Assembly (NCBI GenBank): GCA_019426215.1
Contig: CM033399.1
Location: 21,089,022-21,153,021 of the forward strand
Reading direction: 5' to 3'
DNA: 64,000 bases
Source of the DNA: Buddleja alternifolia
Taxonomy: Eukaryota > Streptophyta > Magnoliopsida > Lamiales > Scrophulariaceae
This document shows, in pieces, positions 10,753-21,101 of this stretch. The translations under genes were made by a program, and so were the position numbers. Position 1 is the first letter of the stretch; every line of letters begins with the position of its first letter. A model generated the notes under the pieces. That model saw only the letters and a list, made by a program, of their open reading frames with translations. It made no database searches and was not told the origin of the DNA.

Positions 10753-12094
10753 GTAGTGTTCTTTGACTTTGTTAAGTAATTCATCATAAGAGAGAGGAAT
10801 AGATAATTCATTGATTACCTCAGGAGACGCTTCATCATCTCTGGCCATGAGACATGAGCGCTGAGTCATCTAATGGCTCATCATCATCACTACTCTCCTC
10901 TGATGATTCTAAATCTTCAGGTGCGGATGCTGGTTTTGATTTCGCTAGCAAACCTTGTTGACGAAGGTTGCTCCTGAATTGGTTTCTATCCAAGTAATCC
11001 TGCCTTGAGGGCTTGGATACGTTTGGATAAGGGCAATTTACCTGGTAGTGCCCTGGTTTCCTGCAATTATAACAAAGATTAGTTTTCATCTTTTGTTCAT
11101 TTGTTAACCTTACAATGTGTGGTTTTGAGACCACTGGAGCTGAGAGATTTTGAGTAGACGCTTGGTACTGAACAGGCTCTTGGGGTGAGGGAACAGAATA
11201 CTGAGGCGCTTGAAACTGTTGTTGCACCGGAGAAGGAGCTTGATATGAACTTTGTCCTTGATTATTGAAACCTTTTCCTTTCTTTTCATATCTCAAGAAC
11301 TTCCTGAATCTATTCAGCAAAGCCAACTCCTCTTCTTCATTGATATCTAAATTCTTTCATTTATTGCCCGATTTGCCTTTGATTGATGCTACAAGCGCTC
11401 CAGATTCAATCACCGGACTACTCACAACATCACTAGCAGAATTTAACTCAAACTCAAATGCTTTGAGCTCTGAAAAGGCATCTTCTAGAGTTAGGAGATC
11501 CAACATATTTGATTCTCTCATAGCAGTTGTCTTCATTAAGAATTTACTTGGTAAACTTCTAAAGATCTTTACCACCATTTCTCAATTCTGTAAATCCATT
11601 CCCAACGATGTAAGTTCTATAACTAGAGCTGTAAATCTTATATCTAATTGCTCTAAAGTTTCATTGGGTAGCATCTTAAATCCGTTAAACTTTTCCTTGG
11701 CAATGGAAAGTTTGTTCTCTTTAATCTGTGCTGAACCACCACAAATTGTAGCTAACTTATCCCATATTTCTTTAGTGGTTTTGCATGACTTGATCTTGTT
11801 AAATAGGTTGTCATTATCACCAATAGCCGTATATAGAGCGTTGCAACCAACATTATCCAAATTAGCTCTTCGACGCTCATCTGGAGACCATTCTTGTTTT
11901 GGTTTTTCAACGTAACCATCTGAAGTGTCTTCTGTGGCTCCAGATGCTCTTGTGATAACTTTATATATTTTGATTGGCCCATCTGAAATAATGTCACACA
12001 TGTCATCATCACATGAACAAAGATATGTAAATGTTTTAACTTTCCATGTGTCAAAATTTGACTCAGTCAGTTTGGGAACTTTAGCAAATGCCAT
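10753..12094 (-). pseudogene. copia A gag N-terminal part with zinc knuckle
   Basis: Starts at ATG 12094 (MAFAKVPKLTESNFDTWKVK), shortly after the primer binding site. The UBN2-type gag region includes IWDKLATICGG and NETLEQLDIRFTALV. A CCHC zinc knuckle (CYNCRKPGHYQVNC) lies near 11025-11070 and would bind RNA in the particle. Gag is broken by in-frame stops after 11582 and after 11357 and by a frameshift near 10860. The CACTA insertion then cuts it at 10752. The glutamine/proline-rich stretch (about 11110-11260) between gag core and zinc knuckle is also present in copia C. Confidence 0.9.
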
Positions 12095-12166
12095 GTTTAA
12101 AATCTAAAGCAACTAAGTTTGAACAAGGATCTAAACAAGCAGTTACGCTTGAAAATTTTAAACTTT

Positions 12167-12177
12167 CTCTGATACCA
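12167..12177 (-). promoter_or_regulatory. copia A primer binding site (initiator tRNA-Met type)
   Basis: The minus strand reads TGGTATCAGAG, complementary to the 3' end of plant initiator methionine tRNA, two bases inside the LTR end. It would prime minus-strand DNA synthesis. Confidence 0.85.
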
Positions 12178-12179
12178 CT

Positions 12180-13728
12180 TGCTGGTCCCAAGTGGCATAC
12201 GAAAAGGTCTAGAAGGGGGGTTGAATAGACCCTGAAGTCTTTTTCGACTTCAAAAAGATTCGTATTAAAAAGGATTTTGGATGCTTGAAAAGTAGACGCT
12301 TGACTGAGCGTTTACTTGAAATATAGACACTTAGGCTAAGCGTCTGATGAAGACTGTTTTTAGAAAGTTAACTTAGACTTCAAGATTTGAATACTTTAAC
12401 CAAGTAGGTTTAAGCGTTCAGTTCTTTAATTAGTGTTAGCACAACAGAATGATTTTTGTAGTCTTCCCTTTTAAAAGGCTTTAGCGTCGCAGAAAGTGTA
12501 TTTAGTTGCTTAGCGTTTGATTAAGTTTTGCTTGATCAGTTTATGATATGACAATATGAAAAACTGAATGTAAAGTAAAGAACAATATTTGTAAGGTTCG
12601 TTGGGTGGTGTAATCCCAACTACGTCCTTCTTCTCCTTGAACACTTGGAGGCAATCCACTAAAATGATTCTCAAAGAATCACACAGAATCTTCTACAAAT
12701 TAGGGAGAGATGGATGTCGATGACTTGAGCTCCTTGATCACACAGATTTCTGCTCCAAATCACTTCAATCCTCTTGCTTCTTTCACCCATAAATACGGCA
12801 AGTATCCAACTTTGACTTCACACAAATCGCGAGGCTTGGATAAGGGTTTTTCTGAAAGGTTTGTTTGATTTTGGTAAAGTTCAAACAACTAGGAATATCT
12901 CAGTAATATTGTGGGTTTCTCTGAAAAGAATGTTTGAGATATTGGTTGACTGTCTCAGGAATTTGAAGAAAAGCAAAGAGAATGTTTTCTTGAAAATTCT
13001 GGCTTTTCTGAGATTGTAAGGAATGAGACTTCAATGCAACAACAATTCAACTTGATAATTGTTCTCTCTGTATTTGGATTATTGTTGAAGTTCTATTTAT
13101 AGGCATTCTTGGAAAAAGTGTCCGTTTGATACATGCACGAGCCTGTGTCTCTCACTTCCGCGAGTGAACAACTTTTGTCCTTTTTCCTAAAAATCTGCTG
13201 CACAAAAGTTGGTGCTGCAGTCTTTGAATAGTTGACAGTCTAATAGGGTGGCTTCTCCGTACGTCTAAAAGTGCTTATCACATTTAATGCTCTTATCAGC
13301 ATTTAATGCATTTAAATTAAATGTCCGTTGGCACTTAATGCATTGAGAATATTTGCATTGAACTCCTTCTGGACTTAGAAATAAATTCAGGTGAAATCAG
13401 TCATTGATAGATGCTTATTCAACTTTGAATCACTTCTATCCTATAAGGTGACGCTTGGTGTAGCTGGACATTCTAGACGCTTGGAATCTTCATCTTTATT
13501 CAGACTTCAGGTGCTTGAGTCTTCAAACTTTACTTCTGATAAACTCACTCAGAACATATCAGACGCTCAGTCTAAGACAACTTATCCTAACAATCTAGAA
13601 TAAAAAAATAAAACAAAGCCTATTACAAATCTAACGCTTCAGAGCTGAAAACAAACTTACATATTTTGGGGTCTAACAAAAAAGTCCTAATTGTCATCAT
13701 CAAAACATCTAACATGAAATTCTTAACA
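12180..13728 (-). repeat. 5' LTR of copia A, 1549 bp
   Basis: On the minus strand it starts TGTTAAGAATTTCATG and ends TGGGACCAGCA, giving TG...CA termini. It aligns by eye with the solo LTRs at 41613-43146 and 61241-63014 and with the partial LTR at 57437-58772. A TATAAATAG box lies at 13093-13101 on the minus strand and is the likely promoter. ORFs within it are not genes. Confidence 0.9.
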
Positions 13729-14161
13729 TTTACCCCCGGTATAAGAGTTTCAGTTGCTCGGTTGTCATCTTCCCATGCTCTGCATAAAATGCTTTGTCAA
13801 CTGCAATTTACCAACTTGAATCATCTTCATACAAAGTTAAATCAATTAACCCATCCCATCATCTCCCAATTACGACATTTATACATCATCATCAAATGGA
13901 ATTTTCACTTTCTTTCTTTTGTTAAATTTATTCATTATATTGAATTTGTTTTAGGCAAACAAAATTAAATCTCCAACCAGTAGAGGAAGAGGCAAACAGA
14001 AACGAACGTAAGATTGAAAAAATATCCACAAAAGAGGATCAACTATCAACAAAAAGTTCAATTGCAATTTAGATCCATTAAATATATCATATTCAATTTC
14101 ATAGAACAATGGATCTATGACAGTCATGTCGAGTATCATCGCCTTCTCGTATTGAGAAATA
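13729..14161. other. unassigned host DNA between copia A and copia B
   Basis: No feature beyond short ORFs is supported. The stretch 13960-14161 joins to 18411 onward once copia B is removed, so it is the pre-insertion site of copia B. Confidence 0.4.
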
Positions 14162-14166
14162 AAATT
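14162..14166. repeat. target site duplication AAATT, left of copia B
   Basis: AAATT precedes the TGTTGGATAATG terminus and recurs at 18406-18410 directly after the ...ACAACA end of the 3' LTR, a 5-bp duplication as expected for copia integration. Confidence 0.85.
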
Positions 14167-14543
14167 TGTTGGATAATGTGTGATATTGTGTGTATGAAAA
14201 GTGTGTAAACATCACTTTTGCATACGAAATTCGAACACCATACGTATCCGGGATATATAATATTATTGGATAATATTAATCTACTCCGAGAGTAGATAAT
14301 TTTAGCATTTCGAATTTCTCGATTCAGAGTAGTAACGAATGAGAAATTATATGTTAAAGTGGGGTGTTTGAATATGGATATCCCACATTGGATATAAACC
14401 ATAAGTTGAAAGGGTTTATATACAATTGCCTTAAGGTTAAGGGTTGGCCCTTTGGGTCATAAGATTTTTGTGGGCTTTGTGAGGGGGAAGGACCTAGCCA
14501 TGGTCCGGTTCACCACGTGCGCACTGCCGCCCGCTCGGACCGT
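14167..14543 (+). repeat. truncated 5' LTR of copia B
   Basis: Nearly identical to 17299-17675 of the 3' LTR (TGTTGGATAATGTGTGATA...). Homology stops around CCGTGAT at about 14543, where integrase sequence starts. The LTR promoter portion carrying the TATA box is lost in this copy. Confidence 0.85.
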
Positions 14544-16544
14544 GATAGAGGTGGCGAATACGGAGCACCGTTTGATGAATTTTGTGCAAAATCAGGCATT
14601 ATACATCAAACAACGGCCCCATATTCACCACAATCAAACGGAATAGCGGAGCGCAAGAATCGTACTCTTAAGGAGATGATGAATGCGTTGTTGATTAATT
14701 CTGGGTTACCTCAGAATTTGTGGAGGGAGGCGATACTCTCTGCCAATTATATCCTTAACAAGATTCCCCACAAAAGTAGGAGTGAGACTCCGTACGAACT
14801 TTGGAAAGGTCACAAGCCTTCATATAAGTACCTCAAAGTGTGGGGGTGTTTGGCTTAGGTAGAAGTACCCAAACCCAAACAAGTGAAAATAGGGCCTAAA
14901 ACTGTTGATTGTGTATTCATTGGTTACGCACTTAACAGTAGCGCCTATCGATTTTTGGTACATAAGTCAGAAATCTCAGAGATTCATGAAGGTACTATCA
15001 TGGAATCTAGAAATGCTTCGTGTTTTGAGGATATCTTTCCAAATAAGGAAAGAAATGAACAAGGTCCTCTTAAAAGAACGCATGATGCATCTACGAGTAG
15101 TTCTAATCTCGGGGACGAAGAACCTCGTCGTAGCAAAAGGACAAAAGTTCCAAAATTATTTGGTCCCAATTTTGTGTCATACACATTAGAAGGGGAACCA
15201 AGAACGATTAAGGAAACTATGTCTGGTCCAGATGCTCAACTCTAGAAAGAAGCTATCAATAGTGAAATCGAGTCTATTATACACAACCATACCTGGGAGT
15301 TGGTTGATCTTCCAAAAGGAAGTAAGCCTTTAGGCTGTAAATGGATTCTGAAAAGAAAGTATAAGACTGATGGAACTATTGATAAGTACAAGGCTCGTTT
15401 GGTAGTCAAAGGATACCAACAAATGGGAGGTCTTGATTTTTTCGATACTTATTCTCCGGTAACGAGAATAACTTCCATAAGATTACTCATTTCTATGGCA
15501 GCTCTGCATAACCTTGAGATACATCAAATGGATGTTAAGACTACGTTTCTGAACGGTGAATTAGATGAAGAAATATACATGGAACAACCCGAGGGGCATG
15601 TTGCTCCTGGACAGGAGAAGAAAGTCTGTAAACTTGTAAAATCTTTGTATGGACTTAAACAAGCGCCAAAGCAGTGGCATGAAAAATTTGATAGCACGAT
15701 GTTATCAAATGGTTTCAATATCAACGAGTGTGATAATACGTGTATGTTAGACAAACACATAACGCATACGTCATTGTGTGTTTATATGTAGACGACATGT
15801 TGATAATGGGTAGTAATCATGAATTACCATGAATACTAAAGGAATGTTAAAGAAGAACTTTGACATGAAAGATATGGGACTTGCGGACGTCATCTTAGGG
15901 ATTAAAATCCTGAGGACTTCTAAAGGACTTGTCTTGTCGCAATCTCATTACGTTGAGACAGTTTTGGAAAAGTTCCTTCCGAGCGATAGTGCACCTATCA
16001 AGACGCCAGTGGACTTGAGCGTTCATCTACGCAAGAACCATGGCGAACCCGTATCACAGTTAGAATATGCTAGGATCATTGGGAGTCTGATGTATATCAT
16101 GAACTGTACACGCCCTGATCTAGCTTATTCTATGAGCAAGTTGAGTAGGTTTACAAGTAATCCTAGTGTAGAGCATTGGAATGCTTTAACTAGAGTTCTT
16201 TAGTATTTAAAGTATACTAAAGAATATGGATTACACTACTTAAGATATCTAGTTGTAATAGAGGGATACAGCGACGCTAATTGGATATCGGACACTAACG
16301 CCTCTAAGTCCACGAGTGGGTATGTATTTACCGTCGGTGGAGGAGCGGTGTCATGGAAGTCTTCTAAGCAAACTTGCACAGCACGTTCCACAATGAAATC
16401 AGAATTCATAGCTTTAGATAAAGCTGGTGAAGAAGCTGAATGGCTACGAAATTTCTTAGAAGATATTCCCTGTTTGGAAAAATCTGTGCCTCCAATTTTG
16501 ATTCACTACAACAGTATGTCGGCAATTGAAATGGCACAGAGTAG

Positions 16545-16580
<36 letters not shown>

Positions 16581-16734
16581 GCACAATACCATTAAGCAGT
16601 TGATCTCTAACGGGATTATTTCCATTGATTATGTGAAATCAAAGGAGAATATTGCAGATCCTTTGATGAAAGGATTGCCTAGAGATCAAATATATTGCCT
16701 ATCAAGAGGAATGGAGTTAAAGTCTACAAATTAA
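14544..16734 (+). pseudogene. copia B pol: integrase C-terminal part, reverse transcriptase, RNase H
   Basis: Begins at DRGGEYG in the integrase core and continues with [14 protein letters not shown] (the catalytic Glu), then [19 protein letters not shown]. The reverse transcriptase has KWILKRKYKTDGTIDKYKARL, the TYSPV motif, LYGLKQAPKQW and the catalytic YVDD near 15783-15794. RNase H ends with [14 protein letters not shown] and SRGME. Pol would copy and integrate the element. It is broken by in-frame stops after 14858, after 15245 and at 16201, and by a frameshift around 15745-15780 that puts YVDD in another frame. Another shift lies near 15825. Confidence 0.93.
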
Positions 16735-17287
16735 GAATGGACAAAGCGGAAACCCAACCATGTTGAGTGGAGATCCTAAGATCATGGTTCAATGGGACAA
16801 CTAAGTTGTGAAAATTCAGTGAGACACTTAAGAGTTTAACAAACTCTAAACCCATTTCCTAGGATAAAGAAGTGCAACCTGCAAAGTGTAGCAAAAGTTA
16901 AGACGGGCTTTTAATGATTCCTATACTGTCAAAACGAAGTGGAGTATGGCAGGATACTCTTAATTAGGAAGTCACCTATGTAAGTGTGAGGTGTAGGCCA
17001 CCTCAACATTGAGCAAAATGTAAACACTTATGAATCCAAGATCGGGTGCCACAGCCAAAATGGACCTAACAGTGAGAACTAAGAACAGCTCAAAGAGTTT
17101 ATCATGTGAGTATCATTGTCTAGTTTTACACGAACGGCTAACCAATTCAAGACATCGCGTTCATTGGGTAGCCTAGTAAATCTGATGACATTTCACTAAG
17201 AAAGGTTCAAAGCCAAAAGCTACCTCTTCTGATGTGATAAATTTTCGACCGAATTTTAGAAGATCATGCATTGAATTAATTTCATTC
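16735..17287 (+). other. copia B untranslated region between pol and 3' LTR
   Basis: About 550 bp with no sustained ORF, as usual between the end of RNase H and the polypurine tract. Confidence 0.6.
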
Positions 17288-17298
17288 GTGTGGGGGAT
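17288..17298 (+). promoter_or_regulatory. copia B polypurine tract
   Basis: GTGTGGGGGAT directly precedes the TGTTGG start of the 3' LTR, the position and composition of a plus-strand primer. Confidence 0.8.
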
Positions 17299-18405
17299 TG
17301 TTGGATAATGTGTGATATTGTGTGTATGAAAAGTGTGTAAACATCACTTTTGCATACGAATTCGAACACCATATGTATCTGGGATACATAATATTATTGG
17401 ATAATATTAATCTACTCTGAGAGTAGATAAGTTTAGCATTTCGAATTTCTCGATTTGGAGTAGTAACGAATGAGAAATTAAGTGTTAAAGTGGGGTGTTT
17501 GAATGTGGATATCCTACATTGGATATAAACCATAAGTTGAAAGGGTTTATATACAATTGCCTTAAGGTTAAGGGTTGGCCCTTTGGGTCATAAGATTTTT
17601 GTGGGCTTTGTGAGGGGGAAGGACCTAGCCATGGTCCGGTTCACTACACACGCGCGCGCGCCGCCACCGCCCGAACCGAACCGTGACCTTGACCGTGACC
17701 GGGATCCAGGTCCAAAGTCCGAGGTCCGAAGTCCCTGGGTCGTGGGTCGTGGGCCTGGGCTAGGGCTTGTGGGTTGTGTGGGTTGGGCTTATGGGCTCAC
17801 ATGCATTATCTTTTTGGGCCAAATTTATTTAATTAATTTGGGCTCCAAAAAGTTTTCCCCTAACAAAAATCCAACTTCTGAAATTGCTCAAAGGTCTGAT
17901 AAAACGTATTTAAATAAAAAGCTGGCCAATTTTTATTTATTTTTTGAACCTGCTTCTAGAAGGAATTTGTAACAGGCAGATTTATTTCTGCTGTTACAGG
18001 CAGATTAATTTCTGTTGTAACAGGTAGATTTATTTCTGCTGTTATAGATTCTATTCAATGGTAGATTCAATTCATTTTATTGCCTTGTTTGAATTTGAAT
18101 CCTATAAATAGGCTACTCCATACTTCAGATTTTTCACACCGAAAAGTATAAGCATTTCATACATTCTCTCTAAATATTCAAGCTGTTCTTGTTCGTTTGT
18201 GATTCTGAATTGGAAGTGGTTCGCAATTCTGAATTTATAATCGTTGTATCTTGGGACGCTATTGCATAAACTCGTACCACCAATAGCGGGGTAATTTTGC
18301 TTTAAGGAAAGAGAGTGTTCTCTCGCCTCGATTATCATTCTTCTTTTTTCAGTTTGTTCGTTTATATTCAAGTTCGTTCTTGATTTGTCAGAAGTTTGTA
18401 CAACA
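17299..18405 (+). repeat. 3' LTR of copia B, 1107 bp
   Basis: Starts TGTTGGATAATG and ends GTACAACA before the AAATT duplication. It holds a TATAAATAG box at 18103-18111 and a 24-bp tandem array at 17968-18050. Confidence 0.9.
17968..18050 (+). repeat. 24-bp tandem repeat in the copia B LTR
   Basis: Three full units begin TGTAACAGG or TGTTACAGG at 17968, 17992 and 18016, plus a partial fourth. They lie about 50-130 bp upstream of the LTR TATA box, a typical place for LTR enhancer repeats; that role is inferred. Confidence 0.8.
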
Positions 18406-18410
18406 AAATT

Positions 18411-18861
18411 TAATTTGGTAGCTAAAAGTTTGAACAAAAGAAAAGAAAAACGGAGGCGGAGATTTAGTGTATTAAGCAGCAAAATTTGGCAAAATATAGA
18501 GAAGTTCAATTGTTTATCTGAGAATAATAAAAATCACGACGAAGAGATCCAAAAGTCAATTAAAGAGTATTTTGGTATACTAAAATAATTTGCTCTGGCA
18601 ATGGCAATCGGATAGTTGGTCTGGCATTATTACTAGCCATAATATATAGTTAAACAATTTTGATTTGATTTGGGGAGACAATACTTCCATGAATATATCA
18701 GGTAGTATTTCATTTCACACACATCAAATAAATGGCAATTTTGAAATAAATAGCATAGAGCCAAAATTAATATCACATCACATCATAACAAGTAATCTTT
18801 TTGTCACCCTTGCTCAAGCTCAAGTGAATTGGTCAAACATATTTATATGATAATATCAACC
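18411..18861. other. unassigned DNA between copia B and SINE
   Basis: AT-rich. A 67-codon open frame (18385-18588) is basic and has no recognisable motif. I see no supported gene. Confidence 0.35.
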
Positions 18862-19156
18862 ACTGATTAAGAAATTAAGCAAGGGGTGTGGTCCACAAGG
18901 CATTTCGTCGTGAGAGCTCGTTCGGGTTTGAAACCCAGGAGAAGGAGATGGGGGTTTACTCCTATATCTTCCCCTACATCCTTCCCTGATGCCCCTGCGC
19001 TTATTAAGCTCGTCGCCTATGGTTTACCTAGGGCGGATTTCCTCCATACGTGATTTGCGGACTATTGCGTATGGACATGTTTGCTTTGCTGGGTGACTAG
19101 CGGAAATTTACCCTAAGATTTTCAAAAAAAAAAAAAACATACTGATTAAGAAATTA
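18862..19156 (+). mobile_element. probable SINE with 16-bp target duplication (body 18878-19140)
   Basis: A 263-bp body ends in a long A tract and is flanked by the same 16 bases, ACTGATTAAGAAATTA, at 18862-18877 and 19141-19156. The head has tRNA-like RNA polymerase III features: an A-box-like GTGGTCCACAAGGCA near 18887-18902 and a B-box-like GGGTTTGAAACCC at 18924-18936. This is the layout of a plant tRNA-derived SINE mobilised by a LINE. The family is not identified. Confidence 0.8.
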
Positions 19157-19207
19157 TAAAGAATAAACTATTAATTATGAAATACCATCTACTAGCAATC
19201 AATTATT

Positions 19208-19865
19208 ACTATTTAAATGTAACAAAAAAAAGGAAAATTACTAAAAAAAAACCCTTAAAATAAATTTTTACATCTAAAAAACTCAAGATAATATTTGTCA
19301 ATTCAAAAAACTCACTCCATCAACTTTTCATTCAAAAAACCCAATATTTAGGGTTAATAAATTTATGGACTTAATTACCCTTAGCCTTCTAGATTAAAAA
19401 TTAACCAATTGTAGTTATGCAATGAAATTTATCTATTTAAAAATTTTATGTTGACATTTGATACTAATTATGATTTAAATTTTAAATTTTTAAAATTTGT
19501 AATCTTTTTAAAAAAAATTAAAACATATATTTATATATTATTACTATATTAAATCAAAAATAAATATATTCAAATATTTAAAAAATTTAATATGACAAAA
19601 TAAAATCTGTATTTTATGTTTATTCAATTTGAAATAATTAAAACGAAATGATACAACAAGAAAAAATAATTGATCCATTATTACCTTAATAAATGAAGGG
19701 GTACTTTAGTCCAAAAAATTGTTAATCCTCACTTTTGTGATTTTTGGAATGAAAAGTTTGTAAAGTGGGTTTTTTAGATTGAAAAATATTTTCATGGGTT
19801 TTTTGGATATGAAAATTTATTTTAGGGGGTTTCGAGTAATTTTCCCAAAAAAAAACTATTTAAAT
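19208..19865. mobile_element. MITE with long inverted ends and an 11-bp flanking duplication (body 19219-19854)
   Basis: The first and last roughly 110 bp are imperfect inverted copies (GGAAAATTAC...CCCTAAAATAAATTTT against its complement). ACTATTTAAAT flanks the element at 19208-19218 and 19855-19865. A duplication of 9-11 bp with long inverted ends points to a MULE-type MITE. It carries no ORF. Confidence 0.7.
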
Positions 19866-20835
19866 ATGTGTCAACACCGTTGGCTCAAGACACAGCTAAT
19901 ACTTGTAATTCTAATGAGTATTCCGAGTGCCCGTATGTTTTTGCACAATTTTTTGTCTAATGATTTGGAATGTAACTACTCTCATACTGTTAACACGAGC
20001 TTTTGCTGCCCTATGATGTGTGAACTTCCTTACGTTGTAATATATATACTTATGTTTAAAGAAAGAAACACCCATTATTCATTTGATTAGGAACACTCCA
20101 TTTCTTGTTTGTGCGTTCGATTCCCTTCGTCAGCATAAGAATAGTGTTGATGGGTAATCTGTAAGTACATCTATAAGCGACATTTGGTTCTGAAAGCATA
20201 TCGAGCTCGTAGTAGAAGACCGAAACTGATTCTACCTAAACTTTTATGTACCAAAAACATAAACTATTGAAATATATAGATATCAATACATTTAGTTGAA
20301 GTAAATACATCAAAGTTTTACGAAATCAACTTTGCAATTTCCACAATATATCATTGACAAATTAGGGTGAACTCATACAATTAAACTAACACGTAAGAAG
20401 AAATCAAATACCAAAATACTTATATTAAATTAATTTCTAGAATTCTTAATGTAAATATTAGAACAAATACAATAACAAAAGCATAAATAATTAAATGACA
20501 CAAGAATTTGCGTTTGACAATTATCTACGTTCACGGGAAAGGAGATAATTTCACTACTAACAAAAAAGGCACATAATACAATAAATATTAAAAGTATGAT
20601 TTAATCCTAATTTCAAATTTTTTCCAATAAATAAAATGTAGCCTTTTGTTTTAATTTAGTACCTAAAATTTTAAGACATATCATAACAATAAAATAATAG
20701 CAAATTCCGACATGTTACTCAGAGATTTCAGAACAGGTACAAAATTTTCAATTCCAAGATTTTGTATCGAACCCGGCCCGTTGCACAAGCTTGAAGGCCG
20801 CAATTCCAAAACAGTCCCACAAAGTAATATATCCA
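19866..20835. other. intergenic DNA upstream of the kinase gene
   Basis: AT-rich. I see no gene, RNA gene or clear transposon end. Confidence 0.5.
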
Positions 20836-20884
20836 ACATATATATATATATGTATATATATATAATATAGAGAGAGAGAGAGAG
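20836..20884. repeat. (TA)n and (GA)n microsatellite upstream of the kinase gene
   Basis: A run of TA dinucleotides is followed by about nine GA units, some 220 bp before the start codon. Such tracts are common in plant promoters and 5' UTRs. Confidence 0.8.
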
Positions 20885-20934
20885 CATCCACCTATAGCTT
20901 TTCTTGTTTGGGAGATTACATTACGCTGTCAAGC

Positions 20935-20944
20935 GCCACGTGGC
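20935..20944 (+). promoter_or_regulatory. palindromic G-box (GCCACGTGGC) upstream of the MAPKKK
   Basis: A perfect 10-bp palindrome centred on CACGTG, about 160 bp upstream of the ATG at 21102. G-boxes are bound by bZIP and bHLH factors, including those of light and ABA responses. The regulatory role is inferred from position and sequence only. Confidence 0.5.
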
Positions 20945-21101
20945 CTATGCCCTTTTGCCCCACGACTCCAAATATAAAAAAAAAACAATAAACAAAGTAT
21001 ATTTTTATTTTTCTAATGCAATAAACGTTTGGCCACCCCCTCACTCCCATTACCCCATATGCACGTTTCACACCACCACCCCCGCTACCAGTTCCACCGC
21101 C

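Larger units (their letters stand above)
1..13728 (-). mobile_element. Ty1/copia LTR retrotransposon (copia A), 3' part outside window, split by a CACTA
   Basis: Read on the minus strand the order is 5' LTR (12180-13728), primer binding site, gag (12094 down to 10753, then 1646 to about 780), protease, GAG-pre-integrase and the start of integrase at the left edge. The integrase core reaches position 1 and continues outside, so the 3' LTR and the target duplication cannot be seen. CACTA-1 (1647-10749) splits gag. The same gag, protease and LTR types recur at 57437-64000, so this is a multi-copy family. Gag has several in-frame stops and a frameshift, so the copy is dead as a protein source. 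The lineage within copia is not assigned; an LTR of about 1.5 kb is long for copia. Confidence 0.9.
14167..18405 (+). mobile_element. rearranged Ty1/copia element (copia B), 4.2 kb, target duplication AAATT
   Basis: It is bounded by TG...CA LTR ends and a perfect 5-bp duplication. The 5' LTR is present only for about 375 bp and is fused directly to the middle of the integrase, so the LTR tail, primer site, gag, protease and integrase N-terminus are all missing. The rest of pol, the polypurine tract (17288-17298) and a full 3' LTR (17299-18405) remain. Because both outer ends and the target duplication are intact, the internal deletion arose either before insertion, as a packaged defective RNA, or afterwards in place. 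Confidence 0.9.

Noticed and set aside
11265..11915. 216-codon plus-strand ORF
   Set aside because: Antisense to copia A gag; the minus strand carries the recognised gag motifs and zinc knuckle.
13950..14166. Possible MADS-box start (RGRGKQKRT and KIEKIST-like words)
   Set aside because: Needs a frameshift, lacks the conserved SKRR and KKA motifs, and the continuation after copia B has no MADS features.
20904..21101. Upstream in-frame ATG of the kinase gene
   Set aside because: Adds 66 residues unlike any PAS-Raf N-terminus, across probable 5' UTR; the ATG at 21102 has a better context.
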